Positions 1 through 10,419 of a stretch of 64,000 nucleotides of DNA are shown here, one piece after another; position 1 is the first letter of the stretch, and each line of letters begins with the position of its first letter. The stretch comes from Heliocidaris tuberculata (taxonomy: Eukaryota > Echinodermata > Echinoidea > Camarodonta > Echinometridae), in assembly GCA_025618425.1 (NCBI GenBank), contig CM046833.1:36901774-36965773 (forward strand), written 5' to 3'. Below the pieces are notes generated by a model. It saw only the letters and a list, made by a program, of their open reading frames with translations. It was not told the DNA's origin and ran no database searches. Made by a program: the position numbers and the translations under genes.

Positions 1-60
1 CAGAAAAAGAGAGAAAGAGAAAGACAGAAAAAGAGAGAGAGAGCAACAGACGGAGTAAAA
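1..60. repeat. GA-rich low-complexity tract
   Basis: Purine-only run made of GAAA and GAGA units at the left edge of the window. It shows no coding signal. A short A-run followed by a G-run lies at about 163-183. Confidence 0.7.
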
Positions 61-370
61 GAGAGGAAAAAATTAACTCACGAGTGCTCACAGGCACTTG
101 GGAGCATTTTTTGCATTTGGAGTGCTGAGGGGTGAGTTTTCATTTCTAAATTCCCTGACATGAAAAAAAAAAAGGGGGGGGGGTCATTTTCAATGATGCA
201 CAGCTTTGGGGAATAATTACTCAAAATCATTTCATTTTTTTTCAAACTCGTAACTAACCAAGTGGAGTAGCCATCCACTTTAATATTTTGGACAATAGGA
301 TTTCTCACAGTGCCCCTTCAGACTGTCTGAAATCGGCAATGTGTGATTCATTGATCATGTTATGGGTATC

Positions 371-787
371 TTAACCCTTTCAGGACAGGAATTATTTAAG
401 GGCTAAATTGATCACATTTTGTTCTTCAAATTGGCAACAATAATATTTTTCTTTTAGTGCTACATGGTTCTAATAAAGTGTGATGTTTTTGAAAACAATA
501 TACATGGTTAAACATTTTGCTGGAAAGTTGAAAAAATTGCCAATTTTAAAGAAAAACAATGATTTTGAATCTCTCAATGTGTTGCCAATTTAAGGATTTT
601 AAAGCTTATTCTTGTTTTTTAAATTCCCTGCTATCAAACACAATACGGTTATGAAACAAAAATGGACATAGTGTGTGCAGAAGTTTTTGCTCTTTCTACT
701 CGTGCATCTGGTGTAATTTATAGAGCTCTGAATCAAAAGTTATTGAGGCAAACCACAAAATGTGGTCAATTGTCTCGAAAGGGTTAA
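371..787 (+). mobile_element. TTAA-flanked MITE (piggyBac-like), copy 1
   Basis: Non-coding element of about 409 bases between TTAA (371-374) and TTAA (784-787). The inner ends are CCCTTTCAGGACA and the reverse complement of CCCTTTCGAGACA, a terminal inverted repeat starting CCC. TTAA target duplication with CCC ends is the hallmark of the piggyBac superfamily, which is the basis for the family guess. The same sequence recurs at 4183, 36996, 48017 and 58025 on this strand, and in decayed inverted form near 51350 and 61322. No transposase is present. Confidence 0.75.
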
Positions 788-921
788 AAAAGAGAAGAGC
801 AAATTTGGCTTTTCAAGGACGTGTACATCAACAAAAAATGTTGAACTATTGAGTGACTGACACACGAACGTGGGTTTTCGTTCTTATCAGAGACACCATG
901 CAGAGAAAAACCACTGTATAC

Positions 922-1128
922 CTTGGGTTGAATGTTCTCAAGTTCCCCGTTCTGAAGCCGCCATAGAACATGTTGGGTTTGGTCTCCTCCGACGCCAAAG
1001 TTCAGACAATGGTAACTGACAAACATCTTCTGCCACACTTCCGACTGCCCTAGATGCTGGATCAGAGAGTCACCAACGAACAGGACCTCAGGCTCTCCTT
1101 CTTTTGTGAGGTATACATAGTAATCATG
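922..1128 (-). CDS. PAFAH1B2/PAFAH1B3-like: PAF acetylhydrolase 1B catalytic subunit, coding exon 2
   Basis: An internal exon of 69 complete codons encoding part of the catalytic subunit of cytosolic PAF acetylhydrolase type I. That enzyme is an SGNH-fold esterase that removes the acetyl group from platelet-activating factor; in other animals it pairs with LIS1. The exon reads HDYYVYL, then EPEVLFVGDS with the Gly-Asp-Ser nucleophile, then NFGVGGD (oxyanion-hole block), then HVLWRLQNGELENIQPK, all strongly conserved in the family. The minus-strand acceptor is CTCTGTAG just before the first CAT codon. The donor is GTATAC just after the AAG codon. Both junctions are phase 0 and fit exon 1 at 18816-18884. 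Joined to exon 1, the serine is residue 44, close to its place in known family members. The exons with the GTNN block and the catalytic Asp/His must lie left of base 1. Whether this is the B2 or B3 orthologue cannot be decided from one exon. Confidence 0.9.
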
Positions 1129-1194
1129 CTACAGAGATGAAAAATACAGTATACATGTTTGTCAAAAGAAATAGTTTTTGTCTCATAATAATGA

Positions 1195-1231
1195 GGATGA
1201 TGATGATTATGATAATGATAAAACTAATAAC

Positions 1232-1270
<39 letters not shown>
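1195..1270 (+). repeat. (ATG/ATC)n microsatellite
   Basis: A GATGATGAT run passes into a pure CAT/ATC run of about 14 units. It touches the broken end of PAFAH exon copy 2, so slippage here may have helped destroy that copy. Confidence 0.85.
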
Positions 1271-1413
1271 AATCGTGTCTTGAAAAGAGAGTCACCCACC
1301 CAGCAGGTGGGTGTTGCCGGCTTCTTCTTGGTGACCTTCTTGGTGCTACATGTATCACCCACAAACAAGACCTCTGGCTTTCTCGCCCTTGTCAAGTTAA
1401 CATAGTAATCATG
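1270..1413 (-). pseudogene. Second copy of the PAFAH1B exon 2, decayed
   Basis: On the minus strand, an AG acceptor is followed in the same frame as the real exon by HDYYVNLTRARKPEVLFVGDT, shown here across a few substitutions. The match to the exon at 922-1128 includes the start codons of the exon and the EVLFVGD block. After GDT there is a Lys/Pro-rich insertion (STKKVTKKKP), a second GDS, then a stop codon near the ATC microsatellite. The VWQKM...NFGVGGD part is absent. It lies 142 bases upstream (5' in the gene) of the intact exon. The acceptor is still usable in principle but no clean donor or reading frame remains, so I call it a decayed exon duplicate. Confidence 0.7.
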
Positions 1414-1478
1414 CTCTACGTAGAGAATGAGATGTCAGAAGAATAAATGTTTTTTGTCTCCTAATAATAACAATAATC

Positions 1479-1580
1479 TTTTGCCACACTTTCAACTGTC
1501 CTAGGTGCTGGTTCACAGAATCATCAGCAAACAAAACCTCTGGCTCCCTCTCCCATGTCAGGTATACAATTAGTAATCTT
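1479..1580 (-). pseudogene. Third copy of the PAFAH1B exon 2, decayed
   Basis: Translated on the minus strand in the exon frame this gives VYLTWEREPEVLFADDS, then QHLGQLKVWQK, which aligns residue for residue with the intact exon. The nucleophile motif Gly-Asp-Ser has become Asp-Asp-Ser, and the acceptor region before the first codon has lost its CATG start. The copy stops at VWQK where the real exon continues. With the copies at 922-1128 and 1270-1413 this makes a head-to-tail trio. Confidence 0.7.
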
Positions 1581-1599
1581 GATTAGGAGAGAAATAAAG

Positions 1600-3350
1600 G
1601 TATTCAAAAGAATAATTTGTCTCAAGATGTTGATGATGACAATGATAACCTTAGCCCATATAAAATGAATTCCTACTTTCTCGTCCCCTCCTTCCTTTTG
1701 TCGGCCCACCTCCTTTTTTTTGTTTTGAACCTCTGTATTAATGCACTGTACTAATGAAATGAAATTAAAAAAATTTGTTTTGAAATCAACTCAACAGCAA
1801 AAAATATAAAATATAAAATAACATGGCACCCCTTCCTTGTCATTTAAAAAAAAACCGGACGAGAAATTAAGAATCAATTTTACTTGGACTTGCAACATCA
1901 ATAATAATAATATATATTTTATTTAGAGCAGCTGCTACACAAAAAAAGACGCCCGGCCCGCATGTCTTGTCTAACGTACTGTAGATGAATGTTAAAGGTT
2001 AAAGGGCAAGTCTACTGGCAGTCCAAGAACAACTTGCTTTCAATACTATGTAGAAAAATCAAACAAACAGAACAAAAAGTTTGAAGAAAATTGGACAACT
2101 AATTAAAAATTATGAATTTTTGAATGACATGAAAAACAAGGGAAAATCAACAGACCAGGCCTGCACCAGATGAACTGGTAACTCGGTCATGAGTTTGTGG
2201 TGTCATTCCCTTACAACTCACCGAATTATTTTGACAACTTGCTGGTACTGTAAGTGATATTCTAATTTTTAATGTTTTGATCTCATATTTTTGATGTCCT
2301 ATTGGCTATGCCACAGATTATTGTGTAGCAGTGTAGAATGTACACTTACATGTACTCACCAGTTGTGGGTCCTTTCTGACCTACAAGTGATGTAGGAGTC
2401 ACTCCCACATACGCAAAGTTATTTATATGATACTGAATGGCCTTGAGTGGGATACAAGGGTATATCGCACAAGCAATGAGCATATTTCATGAGTCGGCAC
2501 GACAAGTGAAATATTTTCAAAGTGAGTGCGATATACCCTTGTGTCTCACGAAAGAAAAGCCATTCAATATTATTATTAATTTTATGAAACCTACATGTAC
2601 ATGTAGTTCCTCAATTTTCACCATTGGTTATGTTTTTGTATTGACTTCAACATAAACCACAGGTAGAAAAACATTATTTTGTCCTGACCCAAGCATTCTG
2701 CAAGGGCTGCACACATACATCCATTGTCTTAACCTTTGCATATTTAAACACGTATTCACCTTTTTACGTGTCACTCACACCCCAAACCATGAGATATGGA
2801 AATATATTGCACGGACATCCAGATACTTTTACACAAACCCATGAGATATTGTTTTAAAATTGCACAGTCATCATGGTACTTTTGCACAAACCATGAGATA
2901 TGCCAATTTTTCTGGTCGCCTGAAAACCCTTCATACAAATAATAATATAGAAAACCTCCATACCTTCATACCACAGAGAATTGCCTCTCATAGAGATTGT
3001 GTAATCTCTAGCACATATGTGTGCTGAGAAGGAGCAAGATTGCCAGCCAAAAACAGCCTGGAAATTTCACTTGATCAAGGTTACAAAGATCCTGTTCACT
3101 TATACATGTACAAGCTTATCTGAAGATAACCTTGTACTCCACAATAGCTTTAACAGGTGAATAGGCTTCAACAGGTTTTGTGTGTATTAGCGGGAAGTGG
3201 TCCATTCTAGATACATGTAATTCATACATGAGAGGAAAATAATGATTTGAAATTTCATTTCTGAAATCTTAAATTTGTAGCATAGCAGGAGTTAAAGAGT
3301 CCCTGAATCAGGTAATACAGCAAATTAAATCTTGCTTGGATCAAAGAATA
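1600..3350. other. Intronic sequence with no recognised gene
   Basis: Part of the large PAFAH1B first intron. I see AT-rich unique sequence and short reading frames without conserved motifs. A phrase about a 'CATGAGATAT' word recurs three times around 2789-2900 (a diverged short repeat), but no gene or named element could be supported. Confidence 0.5.
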
Positions 3351-4175
3351 TAGAGAATATATAGAAAAGGAAAAGGAAAAGGAAAAACAAAGAATAAGGA
3401 ATGAACTGATGATATAGAAAAAAAACACAAAGAAATACATAAGGAGAGAGAAGACGATATGGAAAAGCAAAAACAAAGAATACAGGAAAAAACAAAATGC
3501 AGAATTTAATTTATTTGTTTTTCCCTTTTAGTCTATCTTCTTTTTTTAAAATATATTTCTTTTGTTTTTCATTTGCTTTAATCTATCCTCTTCTCTTTCC
3601 TTACATTTTTCTTTGTTTTTCCTTTTCTATATCCTGTTGTTTTTTTTTTCTTTCATTCTGTATTTCTTTGTTCTTTTCCATTAATCTATCAAGTACTGTT
3701 TCCTTATCTATTTGTTTTTCCTTTTATATATCCTCATCTCTTTCCTTATGTATTTCTTTGTTTCCTTTAATCTACCTTTCTCTGTTTTTTATGTATTTCT
3801 TTGTTTTTCCGTTAATCTATCCTCTTCTCTTTCCTTACATGTATTTCTTGGTTTTTCCTTTTATCTATCCTCTTCTCTCTCCTTTTAAATGCATTTCCTT
3901 GTTTTCCTTCTCTATACCCTCTGTTCTTTCCTTCTGTATTTCTTTATATTTTCTTTTCTATAGCCTCTGTTCTTTTATTATGTACATGTAGTTCTATTTC
4001 TGTTTTTTTCTTTTCTATATTCTCTTCTCTTTCCTTCAATCCAGTGTATTTCTTTGTTTTCCCTCCAATCTATCCTTTGTTCTGTCCTGATGTATTTCTT
4101 TGTTTTTCTTTTAATCTATCCTCTTTTCTTTCCCTATGTATTTCTTCTTTGTTTGTCCTTTTCTGTCATCTTCCC
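3350..4175. repeat. Purine tract followed by long pyrimidine-rich tract
   Basis: From 3350 to 3490 the plus strand is almost all A/G (AAAGGAAAAGG type). From about 3497 to 4175 it is TTTCTTTGTTTTTCC-type pyrimidine-rich sequence, with a loose repeat of about 60-70 bases that includes TATCCTCTTCTCTTTCC. The two halves are roughly complementary in composition and may fold on each other. Long open frames here (164 residues of F/S/L/I) are composition artefacts. Confidence 0.75.
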
Positions 4176-4182
4176 TTCCCGG

Positions 4183-4598
4183 TTAACCCTTTCAGGACAG
4201 GAATTAGTTAAGGGCTAAATTGATCACTTTTTGATCTTCAAATTGGCAACAATAATATTTTTCTTTTAGTGCTACATGGTTCTAATAAGGTGTAATGTCT
4301 TTGAAAATAATACACATGGTTAGGAATTTTGTCGAAAAGTTGAAAAAATTGCCAATTTTGATAAAAAATTAGGATTTTGAATCTCTCAATGTGTTGCCAA
4401 TTTAAGGATTTTAAAACTTATTCTCCTATTAAAAATTCCTGGCATCAAACGCAATATGGTAATGCAACAAAAATGGACATAGTGTGTGCAGAAATTTTTG
4501 CTCTTTCTACTCATGTATCTGGTATATTTTTTAGAGCTCTGAATAAAAAGTTATTGAGCCAAACCACAAAATGTGGTCAATTGTCTCGAATGGGTTAA
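4183..4598 (+). mobile_element. TTAA-flanked MITE (piggyBac-like), copy 2
   Basis: Starts CCCTTTCAGGACAGGAATTA after TTAA at 4183-4186 and ends GGG before TTAA at 4595-4598. It is nearly colinear with copy 1 at 371-787, with substitutions and small indels. Confidence 0.75.
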
Positions 4599-4767
4599 CT
4601 GTTCGTGCAGATACATGTAGGCATAGTGCTAGTGGTGGTGGTGGTCGCGAATTAGCAAAGACCACTTAAACTCTTTTACCAGAGCAAGTTCTAAGTTAGG
4701 ATTTTTTTGCGAAAATGGCTAGACAGTTGTGTAAAAAAAATATACGCCACCCGGCCCCTCACTGCCT

Positions 4768-5137
4768 AGACCGAAAATTCTATCTCTCGTTTGTTGGCTC
4801 TTCACTTAGAGACAGAAACGGTCGTATCACTCTGCTGTGCAAACCGAATACGCATTCTAATAACAGTTTGAATACGGCTGCAAGATTTTCAAATGGAGAA
4901 TACCTTGGACCCTGAATTACATGTACCTGAAAAAGGAGCTTTAAACGAATTATTCAGTAAAATTGGTAAAAAAGTTGAACTGATTCCCTAAATAGTAGAG
5001 CCTAGGTCTAACCAATTAAGTAATAATATGTAGATCTAGATAAATGACTATGAGGAAAAAGCAAATTATTGCAATTTTTCCAACTACACACTGGCGTGTA
5101 CTCGGTCTGCACAGCAGAGCGATACCATTTCTGTCTC
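4768..5137. mobile_element. Diverged foldback element, second family member
   Basis: The left part starts with TAGACCGAAAATTCTATCTC and carries CACTTAGAGACAGAAACGG and ACTCTGCTGTGCAAACCGA, the same landmarks as the left arm of the palindrome at 5581-8422. Near 5095-5137 the same landmarks appear inverted (CTGCACAGCAGAG, TTTCTGTCTCT). This is therefore a diverged and truncated copy of that foldback family. The right arm is cut off where the hairpin at 5139 begins. Confidence 0.6.
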
Positions 5138-5138
5138 T

Positions 5139-5231
5139 GACGCAATTTCCATGAATGCTAAATGTTGAGGTCTCAACTGGCTTAGTGACATCTACGTTGA
5201 CTTTTTGTTTAGCATTCATGGAAATTGCGTC
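5139..5231. repeat. Inverted repeat, 24-base arms
   Basis: GACGCAATTTCCATGAATGC plus a few bases at the left is exactly reversed and complemented at 5208-5231, around a loop of about 45 bases. It sits directly against the broken right arm of the element at 4768-5137 and may be a separate insertion. Confidence 0.7.
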
Positions 5232-6379
5232 AGACATCTCCACCACTGCACCACCTCGTATAGTTTTGATTATTTTTGTATCGCCGACAGCACGCGCGCC
5301 ATTGCATGCAGCCGCCATCTTGTATCTGCATTACAAGAGGATCCATGGTGAGTTCTCGAAAAATTTTCATGCTTATTTTTGTTCCTTGGGGGGCTGAATT
5401 TTAGTAAGAAATTTACACAAAGTTGCCAAAAGTTTCCCTGGGAGGAGACGTTATGGTGAAGAACCTGTCGAAGGCAGGAGTTAACAGGAAAGGGATTTTC
5501 CAGGGCATTTTTCATAATCATAACCTGCAAAATCAGCTCAATTAGAATGGCGGATTAAAAAACCTGGTCCTGGCTTCCTGTAGACCGAAAATTCTGTCTC
5601 TCGTTCATTAGCCTCTAAATTTTAATTTTGACAGGGTCGGCCATTCACTTAGAGACAGAAACGCTCCTATCACTCTGCTGTGCAAACTTTCTGAGAACCG
5701 ATGATCAGTCGGCATGTAGTCGTAAAAAGGCGTGTAGACCCCCCTTTGAATTATTATTTTTCAAATTGAATAGATTAGGCCTAGGCTCTAAACATTCACG
5801 AATCTGTTCACTTACCAATTTGACTGTTTTATTCCTTGTAATGCTCCCTTTTCAGGTAATTCAGGGTCCAAATTATTATCCATTTGAAAATCTTACAGCC
5901 GTATTCAAACGGTTTCCACTGCGCAGGAATGAAGATAACATCGTAGCCGTTCTAGTCTACGTACAAGGGAAAATTATTATGAAGGGGAAAATGTGATGAA
6001 TTCATTACGAACTCGCACACATTAATTTTTTCCCTTCATAATAATTTTCCCTTGTACGTAGACTAGAACGGCTACGATGTTATCTTCATTCCTGCGCAGT
6101 GGAAACCGTTTGAATACGGCTGTAAGATTTTCAAATGGATAATAATTTGGACCCTGAATTACCTGAAAAGGGAGCATTACAAGGAATAAAACAGTCAAAT
6201 TGGTAAGTGAACAGATTCGTGAATGTTTAGAGCCTAGGCTTAATCTATTCAATTTGAAAAATAATAATTCAAAGGGGGGTCTACAAGCCTTTTTATTTTA
6301 CGACTACATGCCGACTGATCGTCGGTTCTCAGAAAGTTTGCACAGCAGAGTGATAGGAGCGTTTCTGTCTCTAAGTGAA

Positions 6380-8357
6380 CTTCTACTTCTACGAGGGTAC
6401 TCCGCAGGATCCATAAGTCAGGATATAATGCAGAGGAATTAAACTTAGGTGCATAGTTGCAGTGCATGTCTGTTGGTGCATATAGAGAGTGTGCGAGTAA
6501 AAATCAATCCCTCAGTTTAGATGCTGAGTGGAAGAGCTCCCTTGAAGGCCTCCAATGAAGTGGCATCAAGGGTGTTATTTGGGAGCCCATTCCAGACTGT
6601 TATTGTAGAAGGAAAGTATGAGCTCCGGTAGAGTTGGGTGCGAGTGGGAATCATCTGTAGTTTGTTTGGGTGATACTGTCGTGTATTGCTGGGTATCATG
6701 GGTGTTGTGAAGTGCAGAGGGTCGATGGCTATCGTCTTGTGCTGAATCTTGAACATCAAGCTGAGGCTTGCAGCATTCCTTCGTCTCTCCAGGCTCTCCC
6801 ATTTCAGGTGTTGGATCATGGCTGATACACTTTCGGGGCGATGGTATCTCTGAAGGACAAACCTTGCAGCTCGCCTTTGGATTGCTTCGATCTGGGTGAT
6901 GTGCTTGTTAGTGTGGGGGTTCCAGACTGGGCTGCAGTACTCTACATGTGGTCTGACAAGAGAGAAGTAGGCTTGCTGGCGAATCTTCTGAGATGTTTTC
7001 CGTAGATTTCTGCTCACAAGACCTAGCATCCGGTTGGCCCGAGATGTGATGTTGTTTATATGGTCAGACCAAGACAAGTTAGATGAGAATGTGAGCCCTA
7101 GGTACCGGAGGTCTGTGACTGATGTGAGGGGGGTATCACCTAGGGTGTATGTGCTGGTGATGGCCTTACGGCGGAGGGTGAATGTGATGTGGTAACATTT
7201 CTCTGTATTGAACTTCATTTGCCATGTGTTAGCCCATGCATTCAGCTTGTTGAGGTCCTGTTGTAATGCCTTGCTGTCTTCCAGGTTGTTGATTGGACGG
7301 TACACGAGGCAGTCATCGGCAAAGAGTCTGATTGTGGAGGAGATTCCTTTGGCTATGTCATCAATGAATGTGATGAACAGCAGCGGGCCCAACACCGTGC
7401 CCTGGGGTACGCCTGAGATGACTTGTACCCAGTCAGATGCCTCTCCATCAACTACGACTCGCTGTAATCGTTCAGTCAGAAACACTCTCATCCCCTGCAG
7501 GAGGTTGTCATTGATCCCATAGTGATGGAGTTTTAGAAGAAGCCGGTCATGGGGGACACGGTCAAAGGCTTTGGAAAAGTCCAAGGCAACAGCGTCGATC
7601 TGTTCTCTTTGATCCAGAGAGTATGCTATGTCTTGTGTTGTCAGGATCAGCTGGGTCTCACAAGAGTGCCCTGGTCGGAAACCATGTTGAGCATCATTCA
7701 GGATGTTGTTGTCATCATAGTGGTCCATAATGTTGCTGAATATTACATGCTCTATCAGCTTACTGCAGATAGAAGTGATAGAAACAGGGCGGTAATTGGA
7801 AGCCATGCTTCTGTCTCCTTTCTTGAAGATGGGCGAGATGTTTGCACAACGCCAGTCAGAGGGTACCATTCCTGTGTCAAGGGATTGTTGGAATATAAAA
7901 GCTAGGATTGGTGCAATATCCTTGGCATAATGCTTCAGTATTCTTCCTGGTATGCCATCTGGTCCAGTAGCTTTACTGGCATCTAAGGATTCCAGCAGTT
8001 TGGTGATGCCATCTGACGAGATCTCGATGCGGTCCATTTCTGGGTACATAGGCTGTCCAAGATTGGGGATATGTGAGTGATCCTCGATGGTGAAGACCGA
8101 CTGGAATTGACTGTTTAGGGCAGTAGCCTTTCCTTTGCTGTCTGAGATCACCTTTGGCCCACATTTAAGGGGGCAAACTCCATGTGATTCCTGCTTTCTG
8201 GACTTGATGAATTTCCAGAAGGCTTTGTTATTCTTGTCGGCTGGAGAGAACATCTTGTTTTGATAACACCAGTAATTATGGCGGAGTTGCATCCTCAATT
8301 TTTTCTGGTAGTCCTTGTACTCAAGCCAGTCTTCTGCTGTTTTTGAAGATTTTGCTT
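6380..8357 (-). mobile_element. 5'-truncated CR1/Jockey-group LINE
   Basis: A non-LTR retrotransposon fragment inserted into the right arm of the foldback element. The uninterrupted arm can be read from its mirror copy, so the insertion point is clear: it lies between the two copies of TGAA (6376-6379 and 8358-8361), a probable 4-base target duplication. On the minus strand the 3' end finishes in GTAGAAGTAGAA, a short tandem tail typical of CR1-like elements. The endonuclease domain and ORF1 are missing, so it was truncated at the 5' end when it inserted. Confidence 0.8.
6517..8298 (-). CDS. LINE reverse transcriptase (ORF2 fragment), open frame
   Basis: A 593-residue uninterrupted frame for the reverse transcriptase part of a non-LTR retrotransposon, which copies element RNA into DNA at a nicked target. 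Visible blocks are TGPDGIPGRIL (about 111-121), PIFKKGDR and NYRPVSITS (156-176), HGFRPGHS (205-212), the first Asp in DFSKAFDRVPHDRLL (240-254), SGVPQGTVLGPLLF (295-308), the catalytic FADD (326-329), and the thumb region RYLGLTFSSNLSW (398-410). A C-terminal HVEYCSPVWNPHT and IQRRAARF follow. The frame stays open upstream of the first Met into EDWLEYKDYQKKLR, up to the truncation point, so the Met at 8298 is not a native start. The apurinic-type endonuclease domain is absent. The lack of stops suggests a fairly recent insertion. Clade placement between CR1, Jockey and Rex-like groups needs a tree. Confidence 0.9.
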   Translation of the reverse strand: MRMQLRHNYWCYQNKMFSPADKNNKAFWKFIKSRKQESHGVCPLKCGPKVISDSKGKATALNSQFQSVFTIEDHSHIPNLGQPMYPEMDRIEISSDGITKLLESLDASKATGPDGIPGRILKHYAKDIAPILAFIFQQSLDTGMVPSDWRCANISPIFKKGDRSMASNYRPVSITSICSKLIEHVIFSNIMDHYDDNNILNDAQHGFRPGHSCETQLILTTQDIAYSLDQREQIDAVALDFSKAFDRVPHDRLLLKLHHYGINDNLLQGMRVFLTERLQRVVVDGEASDWVQVISGVPQGTVLGPLLFITFIDDIAKGISSTIRLFADDCLVYRPINNLEDSKALQQDLNKLNAWANTWQMKFNTEKCYHITFTLRRKAITSTYTLGDTPLTSVTDLRYLGLTFSSNLSWSDHINNITSRANRMLGLVSRNLRKTSQKIRQQAYFSLVRPHVEYCSPVWNPHTNKHITQIEAIQRRAARFVLQRYHRPESVSAMIQHLKWESLERRRNAASLSLMFKIQHKTIAIDPLHFTTPMIPSNTRQYHPNKLQMIPTRTQLYRSSYFPSTITVWNGLPNNTLDATSLEAFKGALPLSI

Positions 8358-8649
8358 TGAATGGCCGACTCTGTCAAAATTAAGAAAGAGGCTAATGAAC
8401 GAGAGACAAAATTTTCGGTCTAGACTTCCTGCTGTAGTGTAAATGGCGTATAGCCGTTTTTTTTGTTTTTTTTACACTCAGGACGCCATCCTGGCTACCC
8501 AGGCCCAGCTCCAAACTGTATACGGCATGGCAATCGACCAACGCCTTCGGCCTCCCTCCTCATATCGCGTCGCCGGCGCTAATGCACTTTCGTATCCATA
8601 CCCTACCCCCTACCCCTACCCCTACCCCTAACCCTAGCCCACTCATAGC

Positions 8650-9260
8650 GATATTACTATACTTCGTGTGTAGACTCTAGGCAGTCATCCACCTCGACAC
8701 TTTCAAAACACCACTGCACAAAAGTCACCAACATTCACTCATAATCGGCATTTAATTTACAAGAAACGACACCAACATATTCATGAAATACAATAAATTC
8801 AACTCACCGATGTTGGAAAAGATAATTCCGAAAATGAAATCTGTAATTTACTGTCACTTCTGGCGAAACGGGGTATTGCAAGTCATGATATACATTTCCT
8901 GATCGCCGCGAGCGCTGACATCTCCCGCTAAAAAATTCGGTCGTTAAAAGTTCGGTTCCTATCGCGCACACGTAAGTCCCGATTTTCCGTGTGTGCGATC
9001 ATAGAGATCGATGTGCACGCGATACCGAGTTTCGTTGTGGACAAAATTTTATTGGCCGATTTAGTTTAAAAACATCGGCACCATGAAAACAACATGCGAT
9101 CGCAAAAAAAATTGGCGGGGATTTCTTAGGTTTTGGACATGATTTTGACTTTGGATTTTGCTGGAAATATCAGAAGTTTTTCCTAACGGCCATTTAAGGT
9201 AGGAAAGAGATTTTAAAGCGCTGAATTTGAAAGGAAGTATTTTAAATATTTATCTTACTG
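8650..9260. other. Unique segment between element arm and minisatellite
   Basis: Moderately CG-rich unique sequence with several CGATCG and CGCG sites. No reading frame or repeat that I recognise. Confidence 0.4.
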
Positions 9261-9409
9261 GCTTACCTTTAGAATCCAATGTCATCTAGAAATCGGGCTT
9301 CTTTCTTTTTGAACGATCGATTAAAGACATAAGCAACGGCCGTAGGTCCTACAATTAAAGTTTGTGTAGAAAATTGAGGATACGTACCGGTACGTACGTG
9401 GGTATACGT

Positions 9410-10415
9410 ATGGGTGCCGATATTTTTATATGGATACGGAGTAGGGGAGTATAGAGATAGTGAGAAAGTGGATACGTGGATACGGAGTTGAGTATGTCGG
9501 AGAAAGTGAGGAGAGTGGATACGCAGATATTGTGGATATGAAGGAGAAAATGAGAGAGTGGATACGTGGATACGGAGTTGGAGTATGTCGGAGAAAGTGA
9601 GGAGAGTGGATACGCGGATGGGAGTAGGAGTATGTAAGAGAAAGTGAGAAAGTGGATACGCGGATACGGACAAGGAGTATATTATAGAAAGTGAGAGAGT
9701 GAATGATGTAGAATAAAATGAGAAAGTGGATACGTGGATACGGAGTTGGAGTATGTCGGAGAACGTGAGGAGAGTGGATACGCGGATGGGAGTAGGAGTA
9801 TGTAAGAGAAAGTGAGAAAGTGGATACGCGGATACGGACAAGGAGTATATTATAGAAAGTGAGAGAGTGAATGAGTTCGAGTATGTAGAATAAAATGAGA
9901 AAGTGGATACGTGGATACGGAGTTGGAGTATGTCGGAGAACGTGAGGAGAGTGGATACGCGGATGGGAGTAGGAGTATGTAAGAGAAAGTGAGAAAGTGG
10001 ATACGCGGATACGGACAAGGAGTATATTATAGAAAGTGAGAGAGTGAATGAGTTCGAGTATGTAGAATAAAATGAGAAAGTGGATACATGGATACGGAGT
10101 TGGAGTATGTCGGAGAACGTGAGGAGAGTGGATACGCGGATGGGAGTATGTAAGAGAAAGTGAGAAAGTGGATACGCGGATACGGACAAGGAGTACTAGT
10201 ATATTATAGAAAGTAAGAGAGTGAATGAGTTCGAGTATGTAGGATAAAATGAGAAAGTGGATACGTGGATACGGAGTTGGAGTATGTTAGAGAAAATGAG
10301 AGAATGGATACGTGGATGGAGTTTGAGTATGTTGGAGAAAGCGAGGAGAGTGGATACGTGGATACGGATACGGAGTATATTGGAGAAAGTGAGGAGAGTG
10401 GATACGGAGTATAAG
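9410..10415. repeat. 177-base higher-order minisatellite (GGATACG family)
   Basis: Subunits of about 30 bases built on GTGGATACGNGGATACGGAG alternate with GAGAAAGTGAG. They are grouped in a larger unit of about 177 bases: the landmark GAGTTGGAGTATGTCGGAGA occurs near 9574, 9743, 9920 and 10097. Because 177 is divisible by three, the minus strand keeps a 306-residue open frame (9269-10189) made of 59-residue repeats. I treat that frame as a by-product of the period rather than as a gene. Confidence 0.85.
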
Positions 10416-10419
10416 TGTT

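Larger units (their letters stand above)
5581..8422. mobile_element. Palindromic foldback DNA element, split by a LINE
   Basis: The left arm (5581 to about 5991) is repeated in reverse complement at about 6026-6379 and continues at 8362-8422, around a spacer of roughly 35 bases. Both outer ends read TAGACCGAAAATT. CTTCCTG occurs just outside the left end (5574-5580) and again outside the right end (8425-8431), consistent with a 5-7 base target duplication. Without the inserted LINE the element would be about 860 bases and almost a perfect palindrome. It encodes no transposase, so it is non-autonomous. The superfamily is not clear. Confidence 0.8.

Noticed and set aside
1178..1405. 75-residue His-rich frame
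   Set aside because: The His run is the CAT microsatellite, and the rest is the antisense of the decayed PAFAH exon copy.
3497..3991. 164-residue hydrophobic frame rich in Phe, Ser and Leu, looking like a membrane protein
   Set aside because: It lies in a pyrimidine-rich tract, and T-rich codons give Phe/Ser/Leu automatically. No conserved motif or splice context.
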